Shown: piece after piece, positions 15,069 through 21,477 of the stretch
Numbering within the stretch: position 1 is the stretch's first letter
How the letters are laid out: each line of letters starts with the position of its first letter
Origin: a virus
DNA: 28,375 bases
Direction: 5' to 3' (one strand)
Virus record (IMG/VR): IMGVR_UViG_3300036832_000220
Span: 1 to 28,375 of that record
Notes under the pieces: generated by a model
What the model was told of the DNA's origin: nothing
What the model saw: the letters and a program-made list of their open reading frames with translations, nothing else
The model's database searches: none
Program-made: the position numbers and the translations under genes

Positions 15069-16204
15069 GCGGCCCCCTTCGCGCGGATCGCGCGGGTCTG
15101 TTTAGCCGCGGCGCGCCGTTTCGCGGCCGTGTTGGCGTCGACGGTGGCCGGCGCCTGGCGCGCGCGCGGTGTCCGTTTCGCGTCCGCGGCGTCGAGCGCC
15201 GCGATCGCCTTCAGGTTCACGGCCTCGTCGGCGCCTTGCGCGTACTGCGCCGTTGCGCGCGAGTTTTTCGCATGGCCGAGCAACCTGCCGACGGTCGCGA
15301 GATCGCCCGTCTCCGCGTATACCGTTTTGCCTTGGGTGTGCCGGCCGCCGTACAGGTGGATCGGTGTGGTGGCGCCGTCGACGCGCCGCGCGGCGCGCTT
15401 GAACGAATGACTGACGGCGCTCGGTGAAAACTTCCCGTACGCGTCGGCGGCGTCAAACGCGCGCAACGCCTTCTCGGCGCGCGCCGTGAACGGGATCCAC
15501 CGGGCGGGGACGCCGTGCCCCTTTTCGCTGGCCGGCCATTTGAGCGCGCGCAACTCCCACCGGATATCGTGCCGGCGGATCTGGTGGAGATCGACGGGCC
15601 GGATGCCGACGGTCGCGATCACGTGGGCGACGAGGCGCGCGATCGACGGCGCCGTGATCCCGGGTTTGATAAACCGTGTCGGCGGCATGGCGGCGAGAAT
15701 CGTCTCGAGCGTGTCGGCCGGGATCGAGTGATCGGCCGGGATCCAGTGTTTCGGGCACGTCGTCGCCTCGACGAGATTCGCGGCGCCCGGGCCGTCGAGC
15801 ACGTTATACAGGCGCACGAGCGCCGAGCGTCGGTGGTATACCGTGGGCGCGGCCAGGCCGGCCGCGAGCCACCCTTGGATCACGGCCTCGAGCTCGTCGC
15901 GCGTCACGCTGGCGCGGGCGCGATCGCCGTCGAGCGCCTCGAGCCACAACTCGAGATACCGCGCGATCTGGTGTTTGTATTTTTGCGCGGCGATCTCGGG
16001 TTTGGCGAGAAACGTCGCGACGTCCGCGGCGAGCGAGCCGGCGCCGGCGCGCCGCGGTTTCTTTCGCGCCGTGCGCCAGGCGCGCATGATCTCGAGCGGC
16101 GTGTCGTACGGGAATTGCTCGACGACGAGTACGCTGTCGACGCGCGTGTACGCTTGCCACCCGGCGCCGTTGCGCCGGATCCCGGTTTCTTTCCGCGCAA
16201 TCAT
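15065..16204 (-). CDS. int: Tyrosine-recombinase integrase
   Basis: The product is 379 residues from ATG 16204, which overlaps the preceding TGA; a TTG two codons earlier is less likely. An N-terminal arm-binding region and a core-binding helical domain (about 55-140, including VATFLAKPEIAAQKYKHQIARYLELWLEAL) precede the catalytic domain. Catalytic residues visible: R202 (VGIRPVDL), R288 in GGRHT (with Tyr in place of the usual first His of HxxR), H311 in LLGHAKN and nucleophile Y321 (TAQYAQ). It should recombine attP at 14614-14659 with a host tRNA-Gly gene. It is second to last in a minus-strand operon with small Cys-containing proteins upstream. No frameshift or truncation is seen. Confidence 0.95.
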   Translation of the reverse strand: MIARKETGIRRNGAGWQAYTRVDSVLVVEQFPYDTPLEIMRAWRTARKKPRRAGAGSLAADVATFLAKPEIAAQKYKHQIARYLELWLEALDGDRARASVTRDELEAVIQGWLAAGLAAPTVYHRRSALVRLYNVLDGPGAANLVEATTCPKHWIPADHSIPADTLETILAAMPPTRFIKPGITAPSIARLVAHVIATVGIRPVDLHQIRRHDIRWELRALKWPASEKGHGVPARWIPFTARAEKALRAFDAADAYGKFSPSAVSHSFKRAARRVDGATTPIHLYGGRHTQGKTVYAETGDLATVGRLLGHAKNSRATAQYAQGADEAVNLKAIAALDAADAKRTPRARQAPATVDANTAAKRRAAAKQTRAIRAKGAA

Positions 16205-16455
16205 CGGCAACGTCCCGGATAAATCGGCGCGAGGCGATCACGCCGTGGGCCGTAATCGGTTTGGTAGTGCTCGGCCAACGGCCGCGCCCCAAATCCGGTG
16301 ATCACTTCGGATCCGCAGTCGGGACACTCCCATTGATCAGCGTCCCACAACTTGTACGGCGCGCCGTCTTCGAGCAACTCCTCGACGGTAACGGAGTTTT
16401 TCTTGACGCGCATAAACCGGCCGCACCCACAAAGGACGTTAGAGCTCGTCGGCAT
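16201..16455 (-). CDS. Small zinc-ribbon-like protein upstream of integrase
   Basis: The product is 84 residues. Two Cys groups (LCGCGRF near residue 9 and CPDCG near residue 45) are spaced as in a zinc ribbon. Between them is an EELLEDGAPYKLWDADQW segment. Its stop overlaps the integrase ATG, and its start overlaps the gene before by 17 bp, so it is part of the int operon. It might bind nucleic acid or regulate excision. No specific family recognised. Confidence 0.7.
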   Translation of the reverse strand: MPTSSNVLCGCGRFMRVKKNSVTVEELLEDGAPYKLWDADQWECPDCGSEVITGFGARPLAEHYQTDYGPRRDRLAPIYPGRCR

Positions 16456-16666
16456 GTTGGGCCGCCCCCCTCGGCGGATCCGCGAGACACGCGAGCGGGA
16501 TCATGCACTCGTGACAATGTACGATGTTCGCGCCGGCGACGATCGCCGCGGCCTCGGCGCGCGCATAGATCCCGGCCTCGATGAGCCGGCGGGTATACCC
16601 GATCCGATCGGGGCCCCACCATGCTTGGTGTTCCATCGACCAGATCACGAACAACGATTCGTCCAT
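16439..16666 (-). CDS. Small conserved-looking phage protein (int operon)
   Basis: The product is 75 residues. The start (MDESLFVIWSMEHQAWWGPDRIGYTRRL) is aromatic-rich, followed by an Ala-rich helix and a CHECMIPLACL segment with three Cys and a His that could hold a metal. Proteins beginning this way with a WWxPxxxGYT motif recur in phage small-gene clusters without known function. It overlaps the downstream zinc-ribbon gene and, at its start, a possible 44-residue membrane protein. Confidence 0.65.
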   Translation of the reverse strand: MDESLFVIWSMEHQAWWGPDRIGYTRRLIEAGIYARAEAAAIVAGANIVHCHECMIPLACLADPPRGAAQHADEL

Positions 16667-16779
16667 CCTGGCCTCGCGCCGAGCTCGCGCTCGCGTTGGC
16701 GCCGTTGCTGACTCGCGAGGTACTCGCGGGCCGCAAGGCGAATGAAGAGCACGACGAAAAAAAGAGGCAACGGCAACAT
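16645..16779 (-). CDS. Possible 44-residue single-span membrane protein
   Basis: ATG at 16779 opens a frame of 44 residues ending in TGA at 16645-16647, overlapping the start of the next minus-strand gene. The N-terminus (MLPLPLFFVVLFIRLAAREYLA) is a good transmembrane segment followed by a strongly charged helix (QQRRQRERELG). The overlap style matches the rest of the operon. No clear ribosome binding site is visible and the length is marginal. If real, it is the first gene of the int operon. Confidence 0.42.
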   Translation of the reverse strand: MLPLPLFFVVLFIRLAAREYLASQQRRQRERELGARPGWTNRCS

Positions 16780-17003
16780 TAGGAACACGGTTTCAACCTT
16801 TCGGATATCTGGCAAAAGTAGCAGGGGTTTTCACGAGAGCGTTATCAACATGTTGTCTATGAATAGTTTGGTGCGCGTCCGCGCGATGCGGTTTGCACAT
16901 ATGCGTATTTCAACAATTCCTCGGCGTAAAGTTGTGCTTGATGATCCATCAGCAAAGGGCGTAGGGTAGGCGTTTCGCGGCCGAGGGACGAAAGGTTGCG
17001 TCA
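16780..17003. other. AT-richer intergenic region before the int operon
   Basis: About 220 bp with clearly lower GC than the rest. It separates the leftward int operon from a small rightward gene and probably holds the int promoter, but I find no pair of -35/-10 boxes good enough to name. GTAGGCGTTTC near 16967-16977 is repeated at 17477-17487 inside the repressor gene, a possible shared binding site. A 30-residue minus-strand frame (16949-16857) lies within. Confidence 0.4.
16857..16949 (-). CDS. Possible 30-residue micro-protein
   Basis: ATG at 16949 opens a 30-residue frame ending in TAG (16857-16859). It reads as a short amphipathic helix (MDHQAQLYAEELLKYAYV) with a basic tail. No Shine-Dalgarno sequence is seen. 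It lies upstream of and in the same direction as the int operon. Listed because the region is otherwise empty and the translation looks helical; it may well be chance. Confidence 0.22.
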   Translation of the reverse strand: MDHQAQLYAEELLKYAYVQTASRGRAPNYS

Positions 17004-17177
17004 ATGGCTACTCGTCGTACCGCTCGCGTCGACTCGCTCACGCCCGAAGAACAAGATCATCTCGCGCTCTTTCGATTGCTTCCCGCGGACGCGCGCGAAG
17101 CGTTTCACGACGCTATGATCGAAACCGCCCGGAGCCGCGGGCTGCTGGCGTCCGACCCCGCGCCATCTCCTGCATGA
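17004..17177 (+). CDS. Possible 57-residue protein converging on the repressor gene
   Basis: ATG at 17004 has an AAAGG box nine bases upstream. The product is short and helical (SLTPEEQDHLALFRLLPADAREAFHDAMIETARSRG, split here only by sense). It overlaps the 3' end of the repressor gene by 65 bp on the opposite strand. That arrangement would let its transcript act as antisense to the repressor mRNA. Codon use fits the phage. Unrecognised family; the ribosome binding site is the best support. Confidence 0.45.
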   Translation: MATRRTARVDSLTPEEQDHLALFRLLPADAREAFHDAMIETARSRGLLASDPAPSPA

Positions 17178-17496
17178 CGCGGAGGGCCGCCGGCCGCGCC
17201 TCGGCGCGCAACGCCCGATACGCCGCGATCAAGGCGGCCTCGTCGGGATCGGTCGGCACGTCGAGCATTTGCGTGAGGTTGTGGCCGAACACCTCCGCGA
17301 TCTGCTGCAACGTGTCGAGATCGGCGTCGATGTCGCCGCCGAGGTAGCGACTCATCCACGCCTGATTGCGTTTAATGCGCTCGCCGAGGGCGGTTTGCGT
17401 GATACCCGTCGAGTGAATCCAACGCCGAATTTGCGCGCGCGCCTGCTGCTGCAACGTGGGAACCATTGGCGCTAGCGTAGGCGTTTCTGAGGGCAT
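17113..17496 (-). CDS. XRE-family helix-turn-helix repressor (CI-like)
   Basis: The product is 127 residues. The DNA-binding domain spans about 17-80: GITQTALGERIKRNQAWMSRYLGG is the helix-turn-helix, with the DLDTLQQIAEVFGHNL segment after it. The C-terminal part is a short helical extension, probably for dimerisation. There is no LexA/S24-type self-cleaving domain, so induction would not go through RecA-stimulated autoproteolysis. It is divergent from the Cro-like gene, and its first codon touches the operator palindrome. A predicted -10 (TATACT) lies so close that the mRNA would start only a few bases before the ATG. An in-frame ATG at 17466 is a less likely start. Confidence 0.88.
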   Translation of the reverse strand: MPSETPTLAPMVPTLQQQARAQIRRWIHSTGITQTALGERIKRNQAWMSRYLGGDIDADLDTLQQIAEVFGHNLTQMLDVPTDPDEAALIAAYRALRAEARPAALRVMQEMARGRTPAARGSGRFRS

Positions 17497-17518
17497 TTAG
17501 GTAGGCAGTATACCTAAA
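17496..17518. promoter_or_regulatory. Operator palindrome at the repressor start
   Basis: TTTAGGTA at 17496-17503 is perfectly matched by TACCTAAA at 17511-17518 across a 7-nt spacer. The left arm includes the first base of the repressor ATG and the spacer contains most of the repressor -10. Binding here would block repressor transcription, so either autoregulation or Cro-like repression is expected. Confidence 0.75.
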
Positions 17519-17536
17519 ACGCATACCGCTTGACAG
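17507..17536 (-). promoter_or_regulatory. Predicted leftward repressor promoter (PRM-like)
   Basis: On the minus strand, CTGTCA (17536-17531) and TATACT (17512-17507) are separated by 18 bp. The -10 differs from consensus at one position. Transcription would start near 17500, about four bases before the repressor ATG, giving a leaderless or nearly leaderless mRNA. Confidence 0.6.
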
Positions 17537-17559
17537 GAGATTCGATGTAAGGGAATATT
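17530..17559 (+). promoter_or_regulatory. Predicted rightward early promoter (PR-like)
   Basis: A consensus TTGACA at 17530-17535 is followed after 18 bp by AATATT (17554-17559), a weaker -10 that lies inside a palindrome. Start would be near 17566, seven bases before the Cro-like ATG. The -35 overlaps the -35 of the leftward promoter, so the two cannot easily be occupied at once. Confidence 0.55.
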
Positions 17560-17562
17560 CCC
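17551..17562. promoter_or_regulatory. Second operator candidate, GGGAATATTCCC
   Basis: A perfect 12-bp palindrome just before the Cro-like gene, covering the proposed rightward -10. It differs in sequence from the operator at 17496-17518, so the two palindromes may bind different proteins. Confidence 0.6.
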
Positions 17563-17572
17563 GTTCTGAATT

Positions 17573-17836
17573 ATGTCCAAGGTCAAATCGCGCCGAGTCG
17601 GCCGCGGGCACCAGTTTCCCGATCTCGCGACCTATATTGAGGTTACGGGCGACACGCAAGTCAACATCGCCGCCCGGTGCGGCACCAATCAAGCGCACAT
17701 CTCCCGCATTGCGAGCGGCGCGCTCGTGCCGCGGCCGCTCCTGGCGGCCCGGCTGGCGCGGTACGCCCATATCCCGCTCGACTCGTTCACCCGGATCCAT
17801 CTCGCGCGCCTGGAGTCCCACAATGGCGATCGCTGA
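17573..17836 (+). CDS. Cro-like XRE-family regulator
   Basis: The product is 87 residues. A helix-turn-helix at about residues 28-50 (TQVNIAARCGTNQAHISRIASG) is followed by a helix that positions the next segment (LLAARLARYAHIPLDSF). Size, divergence from the repressor and being first in the rightward operon all fit a Cro role: shutting off the repressor and early transcription. No normal Shine-Dalgarno sequence precedes the ATG; the nearest purine run is about 17 bases away, consistent with a leaderless transcript. The 3' end overlaps the next gene by 14 bp. Confidence 0.83.
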   Translation: MSKVKSRRVGRGHQFPDLATYIEVTGDTQVNIAARCGTNQAHISRIASGALVPRPLLAARLARYAHIPLDSFTRIHLARLESHNGDR

Positions 17837-18062
17837 CGTGGCCCGCGCCCGCTGCTACACCGTCGCGCAATTGCTCGAGCTCTTACAGATGCCGGCGAGC
17901 ACATTTGCCAATCTCAAGCGCGCCGGGAAACTCCCGTTTCTCGACGAGCTCCAACCCCGGCTCGGGAAACATGCGCGGTACCGCGCCGAGCCCGTCGATC
18001 GCTACCTCGAGAACCAACTCGCGACGCGCCGCTCGAGTTTCCGCCTGGCGGTGACGCGGTGA
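17823..18062 (+). CDS. Excisionase/MerR-like small HTH protein
   Basis: The product is 79 residues. The core (YTVAQLLELLQMPASTFANLKRAGKLPFLDE, here described in two parts: a TVAQLLELLQ helix and an STFANLKRAGKL recognition helix) then GKHARYRAEPVDRYLEN is the winged-helix pattern of the excisionase / HTH_17 family. The wing carries Arg-Tyr-Arg. Such proteins either direct integrase toward excision or act as early regulators. The start is ATG 17823, overlapping the Cro-like stop. As an early-operon gene it is well placed to serve as Xis, but a purely regulatory role cannot be excluded. Confidence 0.72.
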   Translation: MAIADVARARCYTVAQLLELLQMPASTFANLKRAGKLPFLDELQPRLGKHARYRAEPVDRYLENQLATRRSSFRLAVTR

Positions 18063-18190
18063 TCCTCGCGGCCGTCGTCGGGCTCGTCGCCGCGATCGTG
18101 TTCGTGCTCGTGGTCCGGCGACATGACGAGCCACCCGATAGCGTGTCGGCCGCGTGGCGCGACGAACATCTCCGAGGCCGCCGTGAGTAA
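18059..18190 (+). CDS. Small single-span membrane protein
   Basis: The product is 43 residues with a GTG start overlapping the stop of the gene before (GTGA). The N-terminus (MILAAVVGLVAAIVFVLVV) is one transmembrane helix, followed by a charged cytoplasmic tail (RRHDEPPDSV...). The coupling on both sides supports translation. The role is unknown; small membrane proteins in early operons can act in superinfection exclusion. Confidence 0.6.
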   Translation: MILAAVVGLVAAIVFVLVVRRHDEPPDSVSAAWRDEHLRGRRE

Positions 18191-18392
18191 GCGCGCCGAT
18201 CGTCGCCAGGCGCAAGAGCTAGAGCACGCCGCGCAAGTCGCCATGAGCGAGGCGCGCCCGAATGAACCCGATCGGATCCTCGACGACGCGGACGCGTGCC
18301 CGGCGCGGTTTGGCCGGTGTAACTACACGATGCGCGGCCGCGACGGGATCTATCGCTGTTGGTACTGTTGCCGGCGTCGGCCGGCCAGGTAA
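18183..18392 (+). CDS. Small Cys-rich (zinc-finger-like) protein
   Basis: The product is 69 residues from the GTG at 18183, overlapping the membrane-protein gene by 8 bp. An N-terminal charged helix precedes CPARFGRCNY and a C-terminal CWYCC group. Four to five Cys with suitable spacing suggest one metal site. The downstream gene is an HNH nuclease inserted 6 bp later. Unrecognised family. Confidence 0.6.
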   Translation: MSKRADRRQAQELEHAAQVAMSEARPNEPDRILDDADACPARFGRCNYTMRGRDGIYRCWYCCRRRPAR

Positions 18393-18398
18393 CGCGCC

Positions 18399-18836
18399 AT
18401 GGTGATGGGCGCGTTTCTCTCGGCGCACGTTGGCGTCAGTGGTTGCTGGATCTGGCCTGGATCGAAAGATCGCGACGGTTACGGCCTCACAAAGCTTGAC
18501 GGGAAAACAGCCAGGGCGCCTCGCGTCGCCTACGTACTCACGTACGGGCCGATTCCTCAAGGCCTTGAGGTTCTGCATCGGTGCGATAACCCCGCCTGTT
18601 GCAATCCGTCCCATTTGTTCCTTGGGACACAAAAAAACAATTACGACGACGCCAAATCAAAAGATCGCCACTCGCGCGGCGAGCGGAACGGGTGCAGCAA
18701 ACTCAACCCGGCGCAAGTTCTCGCGATTCGCGCCGATCGGCGACGGCAGATCGACGTCGCGGCTGACTACGGGATTCGTCAGAGCACCGTTTCAGAGATC
18801 AAGCAACGCCACCGATGGAGTCACCTGTGGTCGTGA
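18399..18836 (+). CDS. HNH homing-type endonuclease with C-terminal HTH
   Basis: The product is 145 residues. The HNH core is VLHRCDNPACCNPSHLFLG, the HNH_3 pattern of phage homing endonucleases. It is preceded by the usual GCWIWPGSKDRDGYG strands and followed by KNNYDDAKSKDRHSRGE. A C-terminal helix-turn-helix (LNPAQVLAIRADRR, then VAADYGIRQSTVSEIKQ) fits the DNA-recognition module of these free-standing nucleases. DNA here is more A-rich than its neighbours. It sits between two coupled early genes, and its last 22 bp overlap the exonuclease start, so it is probably a mobile insertion in the recombination operon. Confidence 0.87.
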   Translation: MVMGAFLSAHVGVSGCWIWPGSKDRDGYGLTKLDGKTARAPRVAYVLTYGPIPQGLEVLHRCDNPACCNPSHLFLGTQKNNYDDAKSKDRHSRGERNGCSKLNPAQVLAIRADRRRQIDVAADYGIRQSTVSEIKQRHRWSHLWS

Positions 18837-19702
18837 TCGACAAACCGGGGATCTATCAGGTGTCCGCGGCGGATTACCACGCCGATTGCTGTCCCGAGCC
18901 GTCGTTGAGCGCGTCGATCGCGAAAAAATTATGCCTCGCGTCGCCGCTCCACGCCCACCACGATCACCCGCGGCTCAATCCGGCCGCCGTGCCCGACGAG
19001 GCCGATCACTTCGATCGCGGGACGGCCGCCCATGCCGTACTGCTCGAGGGGGGCGGCGATGTGGTCATGGTGGACGCGCCCGACTGGCGCACGAAGGCCG
19101 CCCAAGCGGCGCGCCAGGCCGCGCGCGAGTCCGGCAAAACCGCACTCTTAACCAAAGACGTCGCCGAGGTGATCGCCATGGTGGGGGCGTTGCGTGGGCA
19201 ACTCGATCGCCACGTCGACGGCGGCGCCGCGATGTTTACCGACGGCGAGCCCGAACAAACGATCGTGTGGATCGAGGACGGCGATCTCTGGTGTCGCGCG
19301 CGCGTGGATTTTCTCCGGACCGATCCGTTTGCGATCGACGACTACAAAACGACGAGCGCGAGCGCCAACCCCGATCAATGGGCGCGCACGATGTTTGCCG
19401 CCGGGCACGATCTCCAGGCCGCGTTTTACTTGCGCGGGTTGCGCGCGATCACCGGCGAGCGGCTCGACGATCCGGCCGCGTTTCGATTTGCCGTGCAAGA
19501 AACCTATCCGCCGTACGCGGCGAGCGTGATCGCGCTCAATCCCGACGCGATGCTACTCGCGGAAAAGAAAGTGCTGTACGCGCTCGAGGCCTGGCGCGTG
19601 GCGCGCGCGTCGGGTGATTGGGTGGGGTACCCGCGGCGCACGGCGTACGCGACGCTGCCGGCCTGGCATGAGGCGTGGTGGCTCGAGAGGGAAATGCGGT
19701 GA
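18815..19702 (+). CDS. RecE/exonuclease VIII-like PD-(D/E)XK exonuclease
   Basis: The product is 295 residues. Motifs in order: GTAAH (H73), D165 in RARVDFL, D176-Y-K178 in IDDYKTT, and QAAFYLRG (Q201 to Y205). This is the RecE / DUF3799 exonuclease layout, in which D165, D176 and K178 bind the metal. Such enzymes chew one strand of double-stranded ends to feed a single-strand annealing or recombinase partner. The ATPase two genes downstream is the likely partner. Start at ATG 18815 lies inside the HNH gene; a GTG slightly downstream is possible because conservation seems to begin near the VIDKPGIYQVSAADYH segment. Confidence 0.88.
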   Translation: MESPVVVIDKPGIYQVSAADYHADCCPEPSLSASIAKKLCLASPLHAHHDHPRLNPAAVPDEADHFDRGTAAHAVLLEGGGDVVMVDAPDWRTKAAQAARQAARESGKTALLTKDVAEVIAMVGALRGQLDRHVDGGAAMFTDGEPEQTIVWIEDGDLWCRARVDFLRTDPFAIDDYKTTSASANPDQWARTMFAAGHDLQAAFYLRGLRAITGERLDDPAAFRFAVQETYPPYAASVIALNPDAMLLAEKKVLYALEAWRVARASGDWVGYPRRTAYATLPAWHEAWWLEREMR

Positions 19703-20280
19703 TGCGCGTGAGTGATCGAGCGAAACGAACAATCGGCGGCCGGCCGCCGGGTGGATCCGCGCACGATCGGGCCTGTTTATACATTCGGGATCGTGCAAAG
19801 CAATTTATCGAAACCGTTCACCCGCTCGAGGGCGGGTACGAACTCGGCGCCGTGGAACTCGAGCGCCCATTTTGTCACGAGGATCGGATCGCGGGGTATA
19901 TAGACCTTGCTATAACGGCGTCGATCGATCCGCCAATCCCGCCCTGGTGGCGCAATGAGTGGGGTAAACCGCCAAGGACGATCCACGTATTTTTTATTGA
20001 AGTGAAGCCGATGCGTCAATCGATCGGCGAGACGTTGCGACAATTCAAACATTACCAACATTTGTACGAATTGAAACTGTCGGAACTCACGCTAAATGAC
20101 CACAGCGAACTTTTACTAGCAAACGGACCCGAGATCGCGCACTGGGTACTCGCCACGATCTACAGGCCGTCGGTGGCCGAGCTCGCGATCTATCAGGAGT
20201 CGGGGATCCTTGTGCGGACGCTCGACGCTGAACGGATCAATTCGTACACGGGCACAACTCTCGCGAAAGAGATGCGATGA
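19702..20280 (+). CDS. Second PD-(D/E)XK-like nuclease
   Basis: The product is 192 residues; ATG 19702 overlaps the exonuclease TGA and the stop overlaps the ATPase ATG. Candidate catalytic residues: E54 (VELERPF), D68 (IAGYIDLAI), E100-V-K102 (FFIEVKP), then Q114-x-x-x-Y118 (RQFKHYQ). The strand-strand-helix order fits a restriction-endonuclease-like fold. It is distinct from the RecE-like gene before it. DNA is richer in A and T (for example TATATAGACC and TTTTACTAGC) than both neighbours, suggesting it was inserted between exonuclease and ATPase. It may process ends, resolve structures or act on host or rival DNA. The fold is inferred from motif spacing. Confidence 0.68.
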   Translation: MRVSDRAKRTIGGRPPGGSAHDRACLYIRDRAKQFIETVHPLEGGYELGAVELERPFCHEDRIAGYIDLAITASIDPPIPPWWRNEWGKPPRTIHVFFIEVKPMRQSIGETLRQFKHYQHLYELKLSELTLNDHSELLLANGPEIAHWVLATIYRPSVAELAIYQESGILVRTLDAERINSYTGTTLAKEMR

Positions 20281-21260
20281 GCCCGTTTACGTTTCGGCCG
20301 GCCGTGCGCGAAAAAATCCCGCTCTTGCTCGGGCTCTCGGGCGGGACGGGGAGTGGGAAAACGTACTCCGCGATGCGCCTCGCGCACGGGATCGCCGGCG
20401 ATCGGCCGTTTGCCGTGATCGATACCGAGGCGAGCCGCGCGCAACACTACGCCGATCAATTCCGGTTTGATCACGGCGACCTGAAACCGCCATTTACGCC
20501 CGAGGCTTACGCCGACGCGATCGCCGCGGCCGACGCCGCACACTACCCGGTGATCGTCGTCGATTCCATGTCGCACGAGTGGGCCGGCGACGGCGGGATC
20601 CTCGACGCGCACGATCGCGAGCTCGATCGCATGGCCGGCGACGATTTCAAAAAACGCGACGCGTGCAATATGGCCGCGTGGATCAAACCCAAGGCCGGCC
20701 ATAAGCGCATGGTGCAACGGTTGCTCCAAATGCGCGCGCACGTGATCCTCTGTTTCCGCGCCGAGCCGAAGATCGACATGACGCGCGAGAACGGCAAGAT
20801 CGTCATTACCGAGAAAAAATCGCTCGTCGGGTTGCACGGGTGGATCCCGATCGCGGAAAAGAATTTGCCGTTTGAGCTCACGGCGTCGGTGCTCCTGATG
20901 GCCGAGCGGCCCGGCGTCCCGTTGCCGATCAAACTCCAAGAGCAACACAAGCCATTTTTTCCGCTCGACGCGGCGATCACCGAGGCCACGGGCGCGCACC
21001 TGGCCGCGTGGGCGGCCGGCGGCGCCACGCCGACGCCGGCGCCCGCGGCCGTCGTTACCGATCACGAGCTCGCGGCCGAGTGGATGTTACAGATCACCGA
21101 GGCGCGCACGCGCGACGATCTCGAGCGGATCGGGCGCGAGCTTCGGACGCGCCGCGGCCTCTCACCGGCCAGTCTGAAAACCGTGCGCGAGGCCTACACG
21201 GCCCGGCTCCGCGTACTCGGCGAGCACACCGATACCCCACGAAAGGCGGCGCAACGATGA
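20277..21260 (+). CDS. RecA/Sak4-like AAA ATPase (recombination)
   Basis: The product is 327 residues. The Walker A motif GGTGSGKTYSA covers residues 22-32 (K28) and the Walker B strand PVIVVDSMSHEW ends at D96. The first 230 residues match the phage AAA ATPases linked with Sak4/RecA-type recombinases. An Ala/Pro linker and a C-terminal helical domain (ITEARTRDDLERIGRELRTRRG) follow; that last domain looks like a common accessory module for DNA-protein contacts. Paired with the RecE-like exonuclease upstream and RusA downstream, it should promote strand annealing during replication-linked recombination. The start overlaps the preceding stop, and so does the end. Confidence 0.85.
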   Translation: MSPFTFRPAVREKIPLLLGLSGGTGSGKTYSAMRLAHGIAGDRPFAVIDTEASRAQHYADQFRFDHGDLKPPFTPEAYADAIAAADAAHYPVIVVDSMSHEWAGDGGILDAHDRELDRMAGDDFKKRDACNMAAWIKPKAGHKRMVQRLLQMRAHVILCFRAEPKIDMTRENGKIVITEKKSLVGLHGWIPIAEKNLPFELTASVLLMAERPGVPLPIKLQEQHKPFFPLDAAITEATGAHLAAWAAGGATPTPAPAAVVTDHELAAEWMLQITEARTRDDLERIGRELRTRRGLSPASLKTVREAYTARLRVLGEHTDTPRKAAQR

Positions 21261-21472
21261 GTCGACGCACCACGAAAGTAGACGACGCAATCGAGGCGAT
21301 CACGAAAGAGATCGACGCCGCCGTATTCGAGCTCGCCGTGTTGCAAGGGACGCGCGAGCGGTTGCGCGCCTTGCGCCGGCGCGAGCCACCCGACGACGAG
21401 CGCGAGCTCGAGATCGTCGCCGCGGTTGATCTCGAGCCCCTCGGGCCCAATGGACGCGAGCGCCAGGGGTAA
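21257..21472 (+). CDS. Small coiled-coil protein
   Basis: The product is 71 residues. Residues 7-45 (VDDAIEAITKEIDAAVFELAVLQGTRERLRAL) form one long amphipathic helix, followed by an acidic stretch (PPDDERELEIVA). The ATG overlaps the ATPase stop. Possible helper of the ATPase or of the replication protein just downstream, by position. Unrecognised. Confidence 0.6.
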   Translation: MSRRTTKVDDAIEAITKEIDAAVFELAVLQGTRERLRALRRREPPDDERELEIVAAVDLEPLGPNGRERQG

Positions 21473-21477
21473 CTCCC

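Noticed and set aside
16742-16969. 75-residue plus-strand frame MKSTTKKRGNG
   Set aside because: No ribosome binding site, biased to basic residues, and it overlaps the region opposite the int operon start; no sign of a fold.
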